Assembly: GCF_037392515.1 (NCBI RefSeq)
Contig: NC_090280.1
Coordinates: 24,123,118 to 24,187,117 of the forward strand
Direction of reading: 5' to 3'
Length of the DNA stretch: 64,000 nucleotides
DNA from: Haliotis asinina
Taxonomy: Eukaryota; Mollusca; Gastropoda; Lepetellida; Haliotidae
The notes under the pieces are model-generated. The model had not been told where the DNA came from, did not search any database, and saw nothing but the letters and a program-made list of their open reading frames with translations. Position numbers and translations under genes: made by a program. This document shows positions 11,038 through 47,342 of this stretch, piece after piece. The first letter of the stretch is position 1. Each line of letters opens with the position of its first letter.

Positions 11038-12005
11038 CAGTAGAACATGGATATAGCGAACACGGATATAGCGAACAAACGGATATAGCGAACAAATTTA
11101 AAAGTCCCGTCAATGGTCCCTTTATAATATCATTAAAATTATACGTGAATAACGAACTCGTGAGTAGCGAATTAACGGTTATAGCGAACTGATTTCCTGA
11201 CCCCAAGCCCAATTAACGACGTGAGTAGCGAACTCACTCAGTGTCAGCTCAGTGTCAGCTCAGTGTCAACTCAGCGACTTAGCGGTATACATCAACCTTT
11301 TTGGCGGTGAATCAACATTGTTTAACCTCGTTGGCGGTGAATCAACATTGTTTGATAGTCATTAATTAATTAACAAAAGAAACACATCGTGTTTAAAAGC
11401 TTGACTGATACACAGATCTTCAGTTCGATCTCGTCGCTATGGCAGGCAAACGTAAAGCTATCACCTTTGACACAAAGCTTCAGATAATCCAGGCTGTAGA
11501 ATCAGGAGTAAGATCGAAGACAAACATCGCTCTCGACTTTGGCATTCCGAAATCAACACTCAGTTCCATTATTAAGAATCGCGACTCGATACTGGCAAAA
11601 TGTGTCTCTAGTGATTTCGGCCCCGCCCGCAAGAAGTTACGAACTGCAAGTAACCAAGATGTGGAAGATGCGCTCTACAAATGGTTTCAAGAAGCGAGAA
11701 GTGAAAACATTCCCTTGAGTGGTCCCATGTTGCAGACTAAGGCAAATGAATTGGCATCCAAGTTAGGTCATTTAGATTTCAGTTGCAACAGTGCTTGGAT
11801 TGACAGGTTCAAACAGTGGTGTGGTATCGTATGCAAATCAGCTCACGGGCAAAGTGCATCAGTTGTCCCCAACCTCGTCAATGATTGGCTGAAAACTCGT
11901 CTACCTTGTATATATACAACATCAGAGCAATTGTTGCTTATAAGAATAGGTTGTACTGATTTTCGATTATCGATTATGGATAAATATCGGAAACGAAATA
12001 TATAA
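11038..12005 (+). mobile_element. 3'-truncated pogo/Tigger-type DNA transposon
   Basis: The left end begins CAGTAGAACATGGATATAGC right after a TA dinucleotide (11036-11037). It continues with repeated GATATAGCGAAC motifs typical of Tigger ends. A transposase frame follows 400 bp inside. No matching inverted end is seen downstream, so the right side is missing. Short local duplications (CTCAGTGTCAG three times; TTGGCGGTGAATCAACATTG twice, 11230-11360) lie between the terminus and the gene. Confidence 0.75.
11439..12005 (+). pseudogene. Pogo/Tigger transposase N-terminal fragment (CENP-B-type DNA-binding domains)
   Basis: The 188-aa frame starts MAGKRKAITFDTKLQIIQAV, the first helix-turn-helix of the CENP-B/pogo family, and continues with FGIPKSTLSSIIKNRD (recognition helix). 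A second CENP-B-type HTH domain follows (DALYKWFQEARSENIPLSGP, AWIDRFKQWCGI, about residues 70-130). Homology ends near NDWLKTRLPCI, where intact relatives enter the DDE catalytic domain. The last 30 residues look unrelated, so the catalytic half has been lost. The fragment could still bind DNA if expressed, but nothing here shows that it is. Confidence 0.85.
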
Positions 12006-12630
12006 AAATTTCGCTCTTCATCAGGAAAAACTCGGGAATGTCCGTACACGTCAAAATAGGGAACTGCATCGGACTTCATTTTGGTCACTGATACATCAAA
12101 TCCTTGACAAAGTTTTCAACATGTCTACCATAAAATGTTTAGAAAGTTTTAATGAGGCGTTGAATGGTGTAACCTTGATCAGACTACTACTGAGCAAGAA
12201 TCGTATCACTGACTCTTTTTGCTGTGTGCTGTGAAGGTTGTGACGCCCGAGGTTTGAGCTGATTGAATATGGCTAGCTGCCCTTTATCAAACGTGCACGA
12301 TGTAGTTCTTCTCAGAAATAGCCAAATTCTAATTTGGCCTGAAAGTCTCGCGAGGTGCTACTCCCGGTTCCCCGACTCACTTTGCTTGCCATATTTGAGA
12401 CGGGGTCCGCATTTCTTCTGCCGATGACAAGCGTATATTAGGTTTGGTTCAAATTGTGCGATTTCCAAATATGACGTTACTAGATCGGACCAAATGTACG
12501 CGTTCGTCACCACTCGCTCTGGCGCAATTCGATGCTTGTTATGTGTGAAAATTCAAGAAAACAATCAGAATGGTTGCGATGCTTTGGTAAAAATAATCCC
12601 GACTACTTAAATCGTTTATGGCATCAAAAT
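12006..12630. other. Unassigned sequence right of the pogo remnant
   Basis: No matching transposon end or gene found. Confidence 0.3.
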
Positions 12631-12830
12631 AAATAAGCGATGTTAAGTACAATTGGAATCAAACCGGATTAAAGTTATCGTTCCTGTTTGAAGTAGTTCT
12701 GAGTTCCAATCTGAAATCCTTCCAGAGGGACACGTTTCGCTATTCGGCTTGTCCCGCAATAACACGAGTTGACCACGAAAGTGTGCTGTGCTTGTCACTG
12801 AGAGTACTCTGGTCTCGCGATGTGCTATAA
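12630..12830. repeat. Dispersed repeat copy related to 16500-16740
   Basis: GAAATCCTTCCAGAGGG, GGCTTGTCCCGCAATAACAC and GAGTTGACCACGAAAG align in order with the copy near 16560-16670. A third short piece (GGTTTCCGGAATGACCC) is at about 27108. The family is unidentified. Confidence 0.6.
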
Positions 12831-13284
12831 TCTATTCACAGAACCTATATGTCACAACTATATGTTATGATAAAATTATAAACTTACATGATTTAATTAT
12901 TATGAATTGGATTATCTTAAATTGAATTAAATATATCTTTAATTGAATAAAAGCTATCTGTACCGTGTTTGTTAATGTGCATATATTGTATCAAGACTAA
13001 TGGATAAAATTGAAGATATTGAATTCATTTCTGATAGAGTTGTTATAACAAATATTTTTTGATATCTCAGTTATGATATAAATAATTCTGTTTGAATATC
13101 AGAAATTGATTTATGATATCTTATTTACTGATATATTAAGCCATTGTTGATATCGTTGAATTGAATACATATATCCTTTACTATAATGAAGACGTCTTTA
13201 AAACAATCAAAATTATATTAATTTCTTAAAAACTCTGAAAACGGCAGCTGTATTTAGCACATGGTTTTCTAGAAGTCGCTACTT

Positions 13285-13435
13285 CAGCAGTGAGAACGGC
13301 ATTCTTGAGAGGCATTTAGAAGTTGGTGAATATATTGAGACGAGTATATGGATGACATCACGTGAAAAGGGGGCAAGAAGTAGCCCAGAAACGTCGACAA
13401 TAAAAAGAAGTTGTCATCCATATACTCGTCTTATT
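13285..13435. repeat. Hairpin-bearing repeat, copy 1 (Penelope-type terminus candidate)
   Basis: GGCATTTAGAAGTTGGTGA at 13312-13330 is shared with 63479-63497. A perfect 20-bp inverted pair follows: AGACGAGTATATGGATGACA at 13338-13357 with its complement at 13412-13431. The loop carries a GGGC..GCCC stem and GAAACGTCGAC, which resembles the second half of a hammerhead ribozyme. The segment AAAAAGAAGTTGTCATCCAT matches the terminus found near 56345. Confidence 0.6.
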
Positions 13436-13602
13436 ATTAACAATGAGAACGTTATAGTTTTGTGGCCATGGTGTAGGCCAGATACAAGACAACCTCGATG
13501 TGGCTTTGAGTATCAAGATGTAAAGATCAAACACCGATTGTAGCGCATGTTTGACGGTTGTTTCAGACATGTCACGGAGAGATGGCAATGTGTTGCATAG
13601 TT

Positions 13603-13689
13603 CGGACTTCCATCAGCGGACCTCCATCAACGGATTTCCATCAGCGGACTTCCAGCAGCGGACTTCCATCAGCGGACTTCCATCAGCGC
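13603..13689. repeat. 14-bp tandem repeat, six copies
   Basis: Units of CGGACTTCCATCAG with single-base variants (CGGACCTCCATCAA, CGGATTTCCATCAG, CGGACTTCCAGCAG). Confidence 0.9.
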
Positions 13690-13892
13690 TATTAGAAGAC
13701 TAGACAGACCGAGATTTCGACTATTGTGTCCTATTGTGTCTGTGTCTCCAAAAGAGAAACGGTCATCATCAGCGTCTAATAGCATACTGCCTTTGTTTTC
13801 CTTTTTCTTTATCCTAACCTCTATATATTTTATTTAAACTGCGTTTTCTGAAAGAAATGCCATATATACGGTTATAAGGAAACGATAGCTTT

Positions 13893-13970
13893 TGAGTGAG
13901 TGAGTGAGTTTAGTTTACGCCGCACTAAGCAATAGTCCAGCTACATGGCGGCGACGATAGCCTTTGAATT
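13893..13970 (-). repeat. Dispersed repeat family B, tail fragment
   Basis: TGAGTGAGTGAGTGAGTTTA then GTTTACGCCGCACTAAGCAA and CCAGCTACATGGCGGCGACG. Confidence 0.7.
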
Positions 13971-14011
13971 CTTGGAGAGATTTTGTATGTACCTGCGACA
14001 AACGGAAGGGT

Positions 14012-14165
14012 TTTAGAGCCGGGGTGGCCTAGTGATTAAAGCATTTGCTTGTGACACCGAAGGTTCGATTCCCCACATGGGTAGAGCCAATTTCTGGTGT
14101 CCCTTGGTGATGTTGCTGGAATGTTGCTAAGCACGGCGTAAAACCACATTCACTGTGTGGTCGTG
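14012..14165 (+). repeat. tRNA-derived SINE (family A), good copy
   Basis: A box GGGGTGGCCTAGTGATTAAA, B box GGTTCGATTCCCC, body ATTTCTGGTGTCCCTTGG and tail TGCTGGAATGTTGCTAAGCA plus CGGCGTAAAACCAC. Confidence 0.85.
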
Positions 14166-14259
14166 CCTCGTTCATGATTCATTTATTCATTTCTAAATGA
14201 TGATGATTTGGATATTTTACGTGCGCTTTCCGACATGATGCGCATTACGCGCACGCTCC

Positions 14260-14707
14260 CTGTGGTGGCTGATTCGGGCCATCGCTTTATCGCCCTGTAA
14301 AATCTGGGCGACACAGCGACAAAGCGATAGTACGACACGACATTGCGATATGGCGACACGACATTGCGATATAGCGATACAGCCAAAAGCGAAATAACGA
14401 CATCGCAATACGAAATGACACGATAACAAGACACGATATAGCGATAACAAGACAACAAGACGAAATTGCAACAACAACTAGACACGAAATGGCGATATCA
14501 CGACACGAAATGACGATAAAACTGGGCGACACTGCGATATAGAGACACGGTGATATCCTTATTTCGCTTTTGGCTGTGTCGCTATATCGCAATATCGTGT
14601 CGCCATATCGCAATGTCGTGTCGCCACATCGCAATGTCGTGTCGTGCTATCGCTTTGTCGCCCAGATTTTACAGGGCGATAAAGCGATGGCCCGAATCAG
14701 CCACCAT
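14260..14707. mobile_element. 448-bp fold-back (long inverted repeat) element
   Basis: The left arm (about 14260-14395) starts GGTGGCTGATTCGGGCC. The right arm (about 14562-14707) ends with its complement, GGCCCGAATCAGCCACC. The arms pair over about 135 bp and are rich in CGATA/ATATCG-like motifs. ACGCTCC occurs on both sides (14253-14259 and 14708-14714), a possible 7-bp target duplication. No transposase frame is present; open frames here are by-products of the repeated motif. Confidence 0.75.
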
Positions 14708-14989
14708 ACGCTCCAGAATGTCACCACAAATATCATCTAATGTCCAATAATTAAAGGGTGAATGTGTGAGACAGACTATTTGTTCATTCAGCTGTAGAAG
14801 ACGAATGCCTCCTTAATGTCTGTGGTTGCTCCATAAGGACAAATCACTGACGCAGATCTGAAAGGTAATGGGGGTATTGCTGCTTATTTTGGAATGGTCA
14901 AGTTGTCTTAGATGCCTGCTCAGTTTGCATAGGCTTTCTGTCCTTGTCCTGTGATAACAAACAATAAAACATACATACAAAGTCCCTGT

Positions 14990-15790
14990 TCAACCGTGTG
15001 CCGTGCCCACAATGTCAACCACTGAATAATGTCGATAATTAAGACCATGTATTGTATGAACCATTGCATCAAGTCCACAACCGTAAACCCGTGACAATGT
15101 CCAGAACATCTAGCCACGAGTCCTGTCAACAACCGTAAACCATTGACCAAAGCCAGATGTTAAACCATGCAGAAATATATATTGTGTGCGCAATGTTAAA
15201 CCATTCAACAAGATAAATCTGTTGAAATACATGTACCGTCTTAAATCAGTTTGCATGTTATACCAGTTAAACCATTTTCGATGTCCACCGTGTTAAATTA
15301 TACATTATGTCCACAGTGTTAAACCATGCACATTGCCCAGTCTTATAAATCGTGCACCATTTCCACCATATTAAACCATGAAATATGTCACCCCGTGTTA
15401 AATCATACATTATGTCCACCCTGTTACACCGTACACGATAGCCACCATTGAAACCATGTAATATGTCCACAGTGTTACACCGTACACGATAGTCACCATT
15501 GAAACCATGTAATATGTCCACAGTGTTACACCGTACACGATAGTCACCATTGAAACCATGTAATATGTCCACAGTGTTACACCGTACACGATAGTCACCA
15601 TTGAAACCATGTAATATGTCCACAGTGTTACACCGTACACGATAGCCACCATTGAAACCATGTAATATGTCCTCCATGTTAATGCCACGGAGTATGTCCA
15701 CCTTGTTAAATCATGTAATATGTCCACCCACCATGTTAAAACACGTGGTCATGACCCAATGCTGGCCATGTGTGATGTCCACCTTAATAA
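14990..15790. repeat. Minisatellite field with a 51-bp core array
   Basis: About five near-identical 51-bp units lie between 15415 and 15680 (core CACCATTGAAACCATGTAAT, ATGTCCACAGTGTTACACC, GTACACGATAG). Degenerate half-units containing GTCCACnnTGTTAAACCATG extend on both sides. Because 51 is divisible by three, open frames run through the array on the minus strand, but they show no protein family. Confidence 0.85.
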
Positions 15791-16500
15791 ATCAATGTCT
15801 CATGGTAAGAGAATAGATAAAAAGGATGTAAGGTCATGTCTGAATTTACAACGTGGATCTTTTCATAGCGTGGGATTTCAAACTGTTGCACCATCCCCTG
15901 TAATCTTCCCAGTTCGCCTGAAGCCGATGTCATTCGTAACTGCTCGCCTCTTACCTTTACCTACAATGTACAAGAACATTCGTTCAAAGAACGCAGATAA
16001 TAGAACTGTGCTGCCTGTTGTGACGCTTTTAATACGAATAATGATGGTGACGGTGAGAGATTCAAATACACGCACGCGCGTTTGTATATGCATAATAACA
16101 GGTAAACATTCTACGCGTAACTAATAAACATTAATCTTTCTTTTAACATGGGGATTATATTTCACATGTATGGGGGTATTTTAGTTTTTGGGGGACAATC
16201 ACGTGTTTCTCGCTGAATTCACAATTCCACAAACGGTTTGGCAGCAAGGTTACACAAATGTTTATTTTGAGCATCTGCTCTAAAGTGTCTAAAATGCATA
16301 TTGAACAAAACATATTCAATTTGTGATTCTTAAACCCTATTTAGAAATGCAAATATACGGTGAACATGTGGTAATAATTACGTTAATTATGTCTTAAACA
16401 AATATTAGTTCTTGTTTATTTAATGTTTAACTGTATCAAAAGAAATTCAAATCTAAAAAATAAATAAAACCCAAAGCAGTATTACAATATAAGTGCATCG
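15791..16500. other. Intergenic, AT-rich
   Basis: A 134-aa open frame starting within the minisatellite edge has no family signature. The rest is low-complexity AT-rich DNA. Confidence 0.35.
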
Positions 16501-16740
16501 GTGATATTAAGTGCCATGAGTTATCATTCGTGTTTGAAATAGCTCAGATGTTCATGCGCCGATATGAAATCCTTCCGAAGGGCATGAGTCGTTATTGGCT
16601 TGTCCCGGAATAACACGAGTTGGTAACCAATGGGAATAACACGAGCTGGTTACGAAAGCTAGAAGGAGTCGCCATCCAGTTTTCTGGAATGACACGAGCA
16701 GCTATGAATTAAGTCAAGGTATTGTTTGGGCGTGACATCC
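16500..16740. repeat. Dispersed repeat copy related to 12630-12830
   Basis: GAAATCCTTCCGAAGGG and GGCTTGTCCCGGAATAACAC match the other copy. The motif GGAATAACACGAG(C/T)TGGT is itself duplicated at 16610-16645. Confidence 0.6.
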
Positions 16741-18090
16741 TCCACTTGCGCTTATAATCAGTCAGGGTAGGAGCTTACAGTTTCGCGGGTTTAGCCATGT
16801 TCATGGATTGTGTTCGTATGGAAAAAGCTATGCTTAAACTCACGGCGTCTAAATGCTCTAAATGCCACATGTACAACGAACTAATTTCTTTGTGAAAGAT
16901 TGAAATGTGATCCCGTGTAATACAACGACCACAACACTGTACGTGCTCACCCGTTGCTATACTGTCTGTTAATATAATTATTTCGGTCACGGTTGATGGT
17001 TTATCAAGGTATGCACGTAATGTCTTCCAAATATGCACGAAAAACGGATATGAGCTAATGATATAGATCTATGGACAATAAGCTTGTGTTATAAGGACTG
17101 AAACCTCCTAGGATCCTGAACTGTCTCCCTCCCTAACAGCAAGAAATATGTGCCTTCATTTCAGTCCTTTTCGGTTTCAAAATAATAAGTCATTCTAATG
17201 ATAAAGGGGTGGACATTAATGGATATCAACTTCTGTCATATGAGGAACACTAATCTGGATACATTCTACCGCCGTGAACAATTTGTATTTTCTTAAATAT
17301 GGTTCTATTCAAAATTGTGACTTTGACCTAGCTATTTATAGCGTAGGATTTCCTTTGAGCCATTCATGACATGAAATCATCTTCCTCGACTCAATATCCA
17401 ATCAGGTATGATGTGGCGTCTAATCTAACAGCATCAAACTCTGTTGCTGTTACGTGTTTACGACAATCGTCACCATTGTAATTTCTGTACAACAAAGTCA
17501 ATACTTCTTGGGGACCAAGATTTGTCGAACAAGAAATGGTTTTGACATATTTCACCAACGACAGGAATGAATCTTTCATAAACAAACAATGCACAAATTC
17601 CACCTCCCTAACTGTACCAAATTTACGTAAAGATGCAAACGTGCTTCAAATCCAAATGGGTGAACAATAAAAGCGTCGACATATTAACCATAGCAGACAG
17701 AATATATACCGCGGAATTGTCACTGACCTGGTCAGAAATAGCAGAAACGTCTGGCCTTGAAATCCAGTATCAATCGTGTAGTGATTGGGATAACAATAGA
17801 ATAAAGGGATTATCTTTAGACTGTTTACAGATATTTCAGACTGATAATATATGGAGATTTAATGCAGAATTTATGTGCAGCCATGTTTACATAGATCGCT
17901 GTGTACTTGACTACGTCACCCAGGCACACAAGTTCCCAGAGAAGCCCTGCCCTTTTGGACGAAATGATTGTCGTGCACTCAAGGGTAACAAATTAACTTT
18001 GCAGAATGGCTGACCCGTCACTGTTAATCTCTTATAAGCCCCAAGTTGGGTACAAGGAAATGAGCCCTTACACCCTACACTCCAAAATCC
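16741..18090. other. Region upstream of the ABCC gene; one unassigned 126-aa frame
   Basis: An open frame at 17633-18013 (+) encodes 126 residues with a normal-looking composition (MQTCFKSKWVNN to LTLQNG) but no motif I recognise. It has no clear splice partners and could be chance. Nothing else is seen. Confidence 0.2.
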
Positions 18091-18099
18091 AGGGTCCAA

Positions 18100-18265
18100 C
18101 ACTGCACACATAAACAAACACACACACACACAAACAAACACACACACACGTTGACACACACACATACAACCACACACACACAAACACACTTCACATGGCA
18201 CCACACAGCACCACACAGCACACCACGACACCACCACACTACCACACCACCACACCACACACAAT
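18100..18265. repeat. CA-rich simple and cryptic repeat
   Basis: (CACA)n blocks interrupted by AAACAAAC, then (ACCACAC)n-type sequence. Confidence 0.9.
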
Positions 18266-18606
18266 GGGCTGAAAATAATAGCTGATCTAACACAGTCGAC
18301 AAATCGAAGAATGTTGATAACGCAAGCGTGACTCAGATCAAGGACAAACATTATCGATGTATCATGTGTATTGTTAAACATCGACATCATGATGACCACG
18401 TGTTTCCTGTACGACTGGCACCAGCAGTACGGTGGCTTGTTTTTAACATTCTCTAATACAAACCCTGGAAGAACTGTCTTATCTTTGTCTTATCATTTAC
18501 TCAGGTACATTTCCCACGTGAATGTGCTCAAGTGGACATTGCACAATGATGTGACAGAATACATTTGACTATAACTTCCACTGACTTGCCAAGTAAATAC
18601 AACACG

Positions 18607-43688
<25,082 letters not shown>

Positions 43689-44227
43689 GGAGCTTCAACA
43701 ACATCGGGAGCATGAAGAAGTCTGGCAGTGATGTATCATCACGAACTGAGAAACTGGAGAGGATGAGTTGGTGGTCCCTCCTGGTTCCGAGAGGAAGATG
43801 CCAGAAAGGATGCCATCATATGAAACGTCAGGATGAGCACAGTGGCATTACGTACTAATCCAGTATGGAAGAACGGTATTAAACCAGCATTACAGAGTTT
43901 CTACACGTTATGGAATATTCGTCGAGTAACTGTCTGGCATGGAAAACGTTCCTACCGACGTGTGTTGGTAGTGGAAATTCATTGCGTTACTGTTCAAGAG
44001 ACATAGAACAAACAACTGACCAATGAAACACTGTTGCATTGAATGTGTGTAATATTTTATTTAAGAACAGGGTGTACATACTATCCTCAGACATTGTTTG
44101 CTTTTCAATCGTTTCCTATTTCTCATTGTTAGCAAAGGACATGATATTGGCCATCAAGCACATTTCGTTAATTTCTATGTATGTTTGGAGTTTTTCCCAA
44201 GAGTAATGCCCGGAAAGTAATACAGGA

Positions 44228-44233
44228 AATAAA
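44228..44233 (+). terminator. Polyadenylation signal AATAAA of the ABCC gene
   Basis: First canonical AATAAA after the stop, giving a 3' UTR of about 550 nt. The hexamer is seen; its use is inferred. Confidence 0.6.
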
Positions 44234-44459
44234 GGTGTCTACTTCGACTATGGGCATGTTTTGTGTTTATCAACAGTTAACCGATAGAGAAATTACTGAC
44301 AAGAGCACAAACGTCAAAACATCCTTTGCAGTAAGCTCCTTTAACTGATGAGGAGAAAGTATGATACTCGTGAGGCAGGTACTGTAAAAGGATGGGCACA
44401 CACTGACTGACTTTTTTGTCTTCTTTTAATACTCTTCCCGTCCCCCTGCATTATCCACC

Positions 44460-44575
44460 CGAACGGGTGGTGGGTTAGTCTGGTTAAAGCGTTCGCCCGC
44501 TGTGCCGATGCGCTGGGTTCGATACCCTACATGGGTATAATGTGTGAGCCTATCTATTGTCCCTTCCGTGATTTA
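44460..44575 (+). repeat. tRNA-derived SINE (family A)
   Basis: GGGTGGTGGGTTAGTCTGGT, TTAAAGCGTTCGCCCGC, B box GGGTTCGATACCC and ACATGGGTATAATGTGTGAG. The 400 bp after it (44580-44980) hold nothing recognised. Confidence 0.8.
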
Positions 44576-45059
44576 TTTGCTAGTGAACCTGAAATGAAAA
44601 TTCTGAGTATTGCTATGGTATGTGAAGGGTCAGAGAATTTTGGAAAAGGACGATCTTTAGGAGCAGATTGGGATTGCACAACGTGCAGAAAAAAGCTCAT
44701 AACACCAAAAGTCACCCGTGTTGATGCAAGTTCAACGCTTTGGAGTGATGTGTCACGACTTCCGACAAAATATTGTACGCAAGAGATGCTTGGGTAATCC
44801 ACGAGGACATTCAAACGACCCTTCGCTCAGTCGTTAGGACCATTCGTGTTTATGTTTCCAAGCACAGTCAGTCTCTGGACAGTGATTGAACAGGCATTGC
44901 ACACCCATCCGACATTCTCAATCACACACACCAAACATCAGACAATGCGCCAGATGATAGCGGTTGGCCACCATTATGTTTCTGGGTTTGTCGCCGCTAT
45001 AGTAGGTCCTGTTTTATTGAAACGGTAAACGTCTTTGCACAATTTAGGCTTTGTTTGGT

Positions 45060-46860
45060 TTGTTCTTTTACGCTGCACAGCCAAATTCCAGCTATATGGC
45101 GGCAGTCTGTACATTGGGATACGGTGGCATGTGTCAGTTTATCAGCAATCCTGGCCACCCGATCCCGTCAACTATATGGCGGTAGTCTGTACATTGGAAT
45201 ACGGTGGCATGTGTCAGTTTATCGGCAATCCTGGCCACCCGATCCCGTCAACTATATGGCGGCGGTCTGTACATTGGAATACGGTGGCATGTGTCAGTTT
45301 ATCAGCAATCCTGGCCACCCGATCCCGTCAACTATATGGCGACGGTCTGTACATTGGAATATGGTGGCATGTGTCAGTTTATCAGCAATCCTGGCCACCC
45401 GATCCCGTCAACTACATGGTGGTAGTCTGTACATTGGGATACGGTGGCATGTATCATTTTATCGGCAATCCTGGCCACCCGATCCCGCCAACTATATGGC
45501 GGCGGTCTGTACATTGGAATACGGTGGCATGTGTCAGTTTATCAGCAATCCTGGCCACCCGATCCCGTCAACTATATGGCGACGGTCTGTACATTGGAAT
45601 ACGGTGGCATGTGTCAGTTTATCAGCAATCCTGGCCACCCGATCCCGTCAACTATATGGCGGCAGTCTGTACATTGGAATACGGTGGCATGTGTCAGTTT
45701 ATCAGCAATCCTGGCCACCCGATCCCGTCAACTATATGGCGGCGGTCTGTACATTGGAATATGGTGGCATGTGTCAGTTTATCAGCAATCCTGGCCACCC
45801 GATCCCGTCAACTATATGGCGACGGTCTGTACATTGGAATATGGTGGCATGTGTCAGTTTATCAGCAATCCTGGCCACCCGATCCCGTCAACTATATGGC
45901 GGCGGTCTGTACATTGGAATATGGTGGCATGTGTCAGTTTATCAGCAATCCTGGCCACCCGATCCCGTCAACTATATGGCGACGGTCTGTACATTGGAAT
46001 ATGGTGGCATGTGTCAGTTTATCAGCAATCCTGGCCACCCGATCCCGTCAACTATATGGCGGCGGTCTGTACATTGGAATACGGTGGCATGTGTCAGTTT
46101 ATCAGCAATCCTGGCCACCCGATCCCGTCAACTATATGGCGGCAGTCTGTACATTGGGATACGGTGGCATGTGTCATTTTATCGGCAATCCTGGCCACCC
46201 GATCCCGTCAACTATATGGCGACGGTCTGTACATTGGAATATGGTGGCATGTGTCAGTTTATCAGCAATCCTGGCCCCGTCAACTATATGGCGGTAGTCT
46301 GTACATTGGGATACGGTGGCATGTGTCATTTTATCGGCAATCCTGGCCACCCGATCCCGTCAACTATATGGCGACGGTCTGTACATTGGAATACGGTGGC
46401 ATGTGTCAGTTTATCAGCAATCCTGGCCACCCGATCCCGTCAACTATATGGCGGCGGTCTGTACATTGGAATATGGTGGCATGTGTCAGTTTATCAGCAA
46501 TCCTGGCCACCCGATCCCGTCAACTATATGGCGACGGTCTGTACATTTGAATATGGTGGCATGTGTCAGTTTATCAGCAATCCTGGCCACCCGATCCCGT
46601 CAACTATATGGCGGTAGTCTGTACATTGGGATACGGTGGCATGTGTCATTTTATCGGCAATCCTGGCCACCCGATCCCGTCAACTATATGGCGACGGTCT
46701 GTACATTTGAATATGGTGGCATGTGTCAGTTTATCAGCAATCCTGGCCCCGTCAACTATATGGCGACGGTCTGTACATTGGAATATGGTGGCATGTGTCA
46801 GCTGTATCAGCGATCCCGTCAGTCGCCTTTCACAAGCAGCTTGTTATATGCATTTCGGCT
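45060..46860 (-). repeat. 80-bp satellite (about 22 copies) inside a family B repeat
   Basis: Units of ACTATATGGCGGCGGTCTGT, ACATTGGAATACGGTGGCAT, GTGTCAGTTTATCAGCAATC, CTGGCCACCCGATCCCGTCA. Two units lack 8 bp (CTGGCCCCGTCA). The outer edges (ACGCTGCACAGCCAAATTCC at the left, CAGTCGCCTTTCACAAGC at the right) are family B flanks, so the array is an internal expansion of one family B copy. All three + frames are open over more than 1 kb. Confidence 0.97.
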
Positions 46861-46939
46861 AGTACTTAGAGCAAGCAGACGGGGCCGAAAAGGAAATTTC
46901 GTCGAAGCGTGTTCAAAATAAACGTAATCTAGTGTATAT

Positions 46940-47335
46940 GGTTGGTTGACGCTGAGCAATGTTCCAGCTATATGTCGACGGACTGTTAAAAACCGAGTCT
47001 GTACCAGACGATCCAGTGATCAAGAGCATGAACATCTGCGCAATTGGGAGCCGATGACGTATGTCGACCAAAGCAGCGAGCCTGACCACCCGATCTCGTT
47101 AGTCGCCTGTAACGATAAGCATAGTCGCCTTCATGGCAAGAGTGGGTTGGTGAAGGCCTATTCTACTCCGGGACCTTCACGGTCCGCAGTTGGGAACCAA
47201 ACTACACAATTGGAATACGAGGACATGTGTCAACCAAGTCAGTAAACCTGGTACCTGATCACGTTTATTGCCTCTTGGCATGGATGTACTGAACACCATG
47301 TCTAACCGTAGCTCGCCGTATGTATTTCGGCTAAC
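46940..47335 (-). repeat. Dispersed repeat family B, full-length type
   Basis: TTCCAGCTATATGTCGACGG, ACGATCCAGTGATCAAGAGC, AGCGAGCCTGACCACCCGAT, TCGTTAGTCGCCTGTAACGA, ACTCCGGGACCTTCACGG. Confidence 0.85.
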
Positions 47336-47342
47336 ACACAGA

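Noticed and set aside
14183-14750. Overlapping 66-115-aa frames on both strands
   Set aside because: They fall in the arms of the fold-back element and mirror each other.
15267-15727. Minus-strand frames of 105-144 aa with 17-aa repeats
   Set aside because: They arise from the 51-bp minisatellite, start and stop inside it and resemble no protein.
17633-18013. 126-aa open frame before the ABCC gene, considered as an extra gene or exon
   Set aside because: No motif, no supported splice sites and no repeat relation; kept only as an unassigned frame.
45085-46820. CRISPR-like regular repeats
   Set aside because: Units are contiguous without spacers and the genome is animal.
45035-46921. Open frames of 201-520 aa on the + strand (for example 45055-46617)
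   Set aside because: They are produced by the 80-bp satellite. Since 80 is not a multiple of three, the same unit is read in all frames and none has codon bias or a family match.
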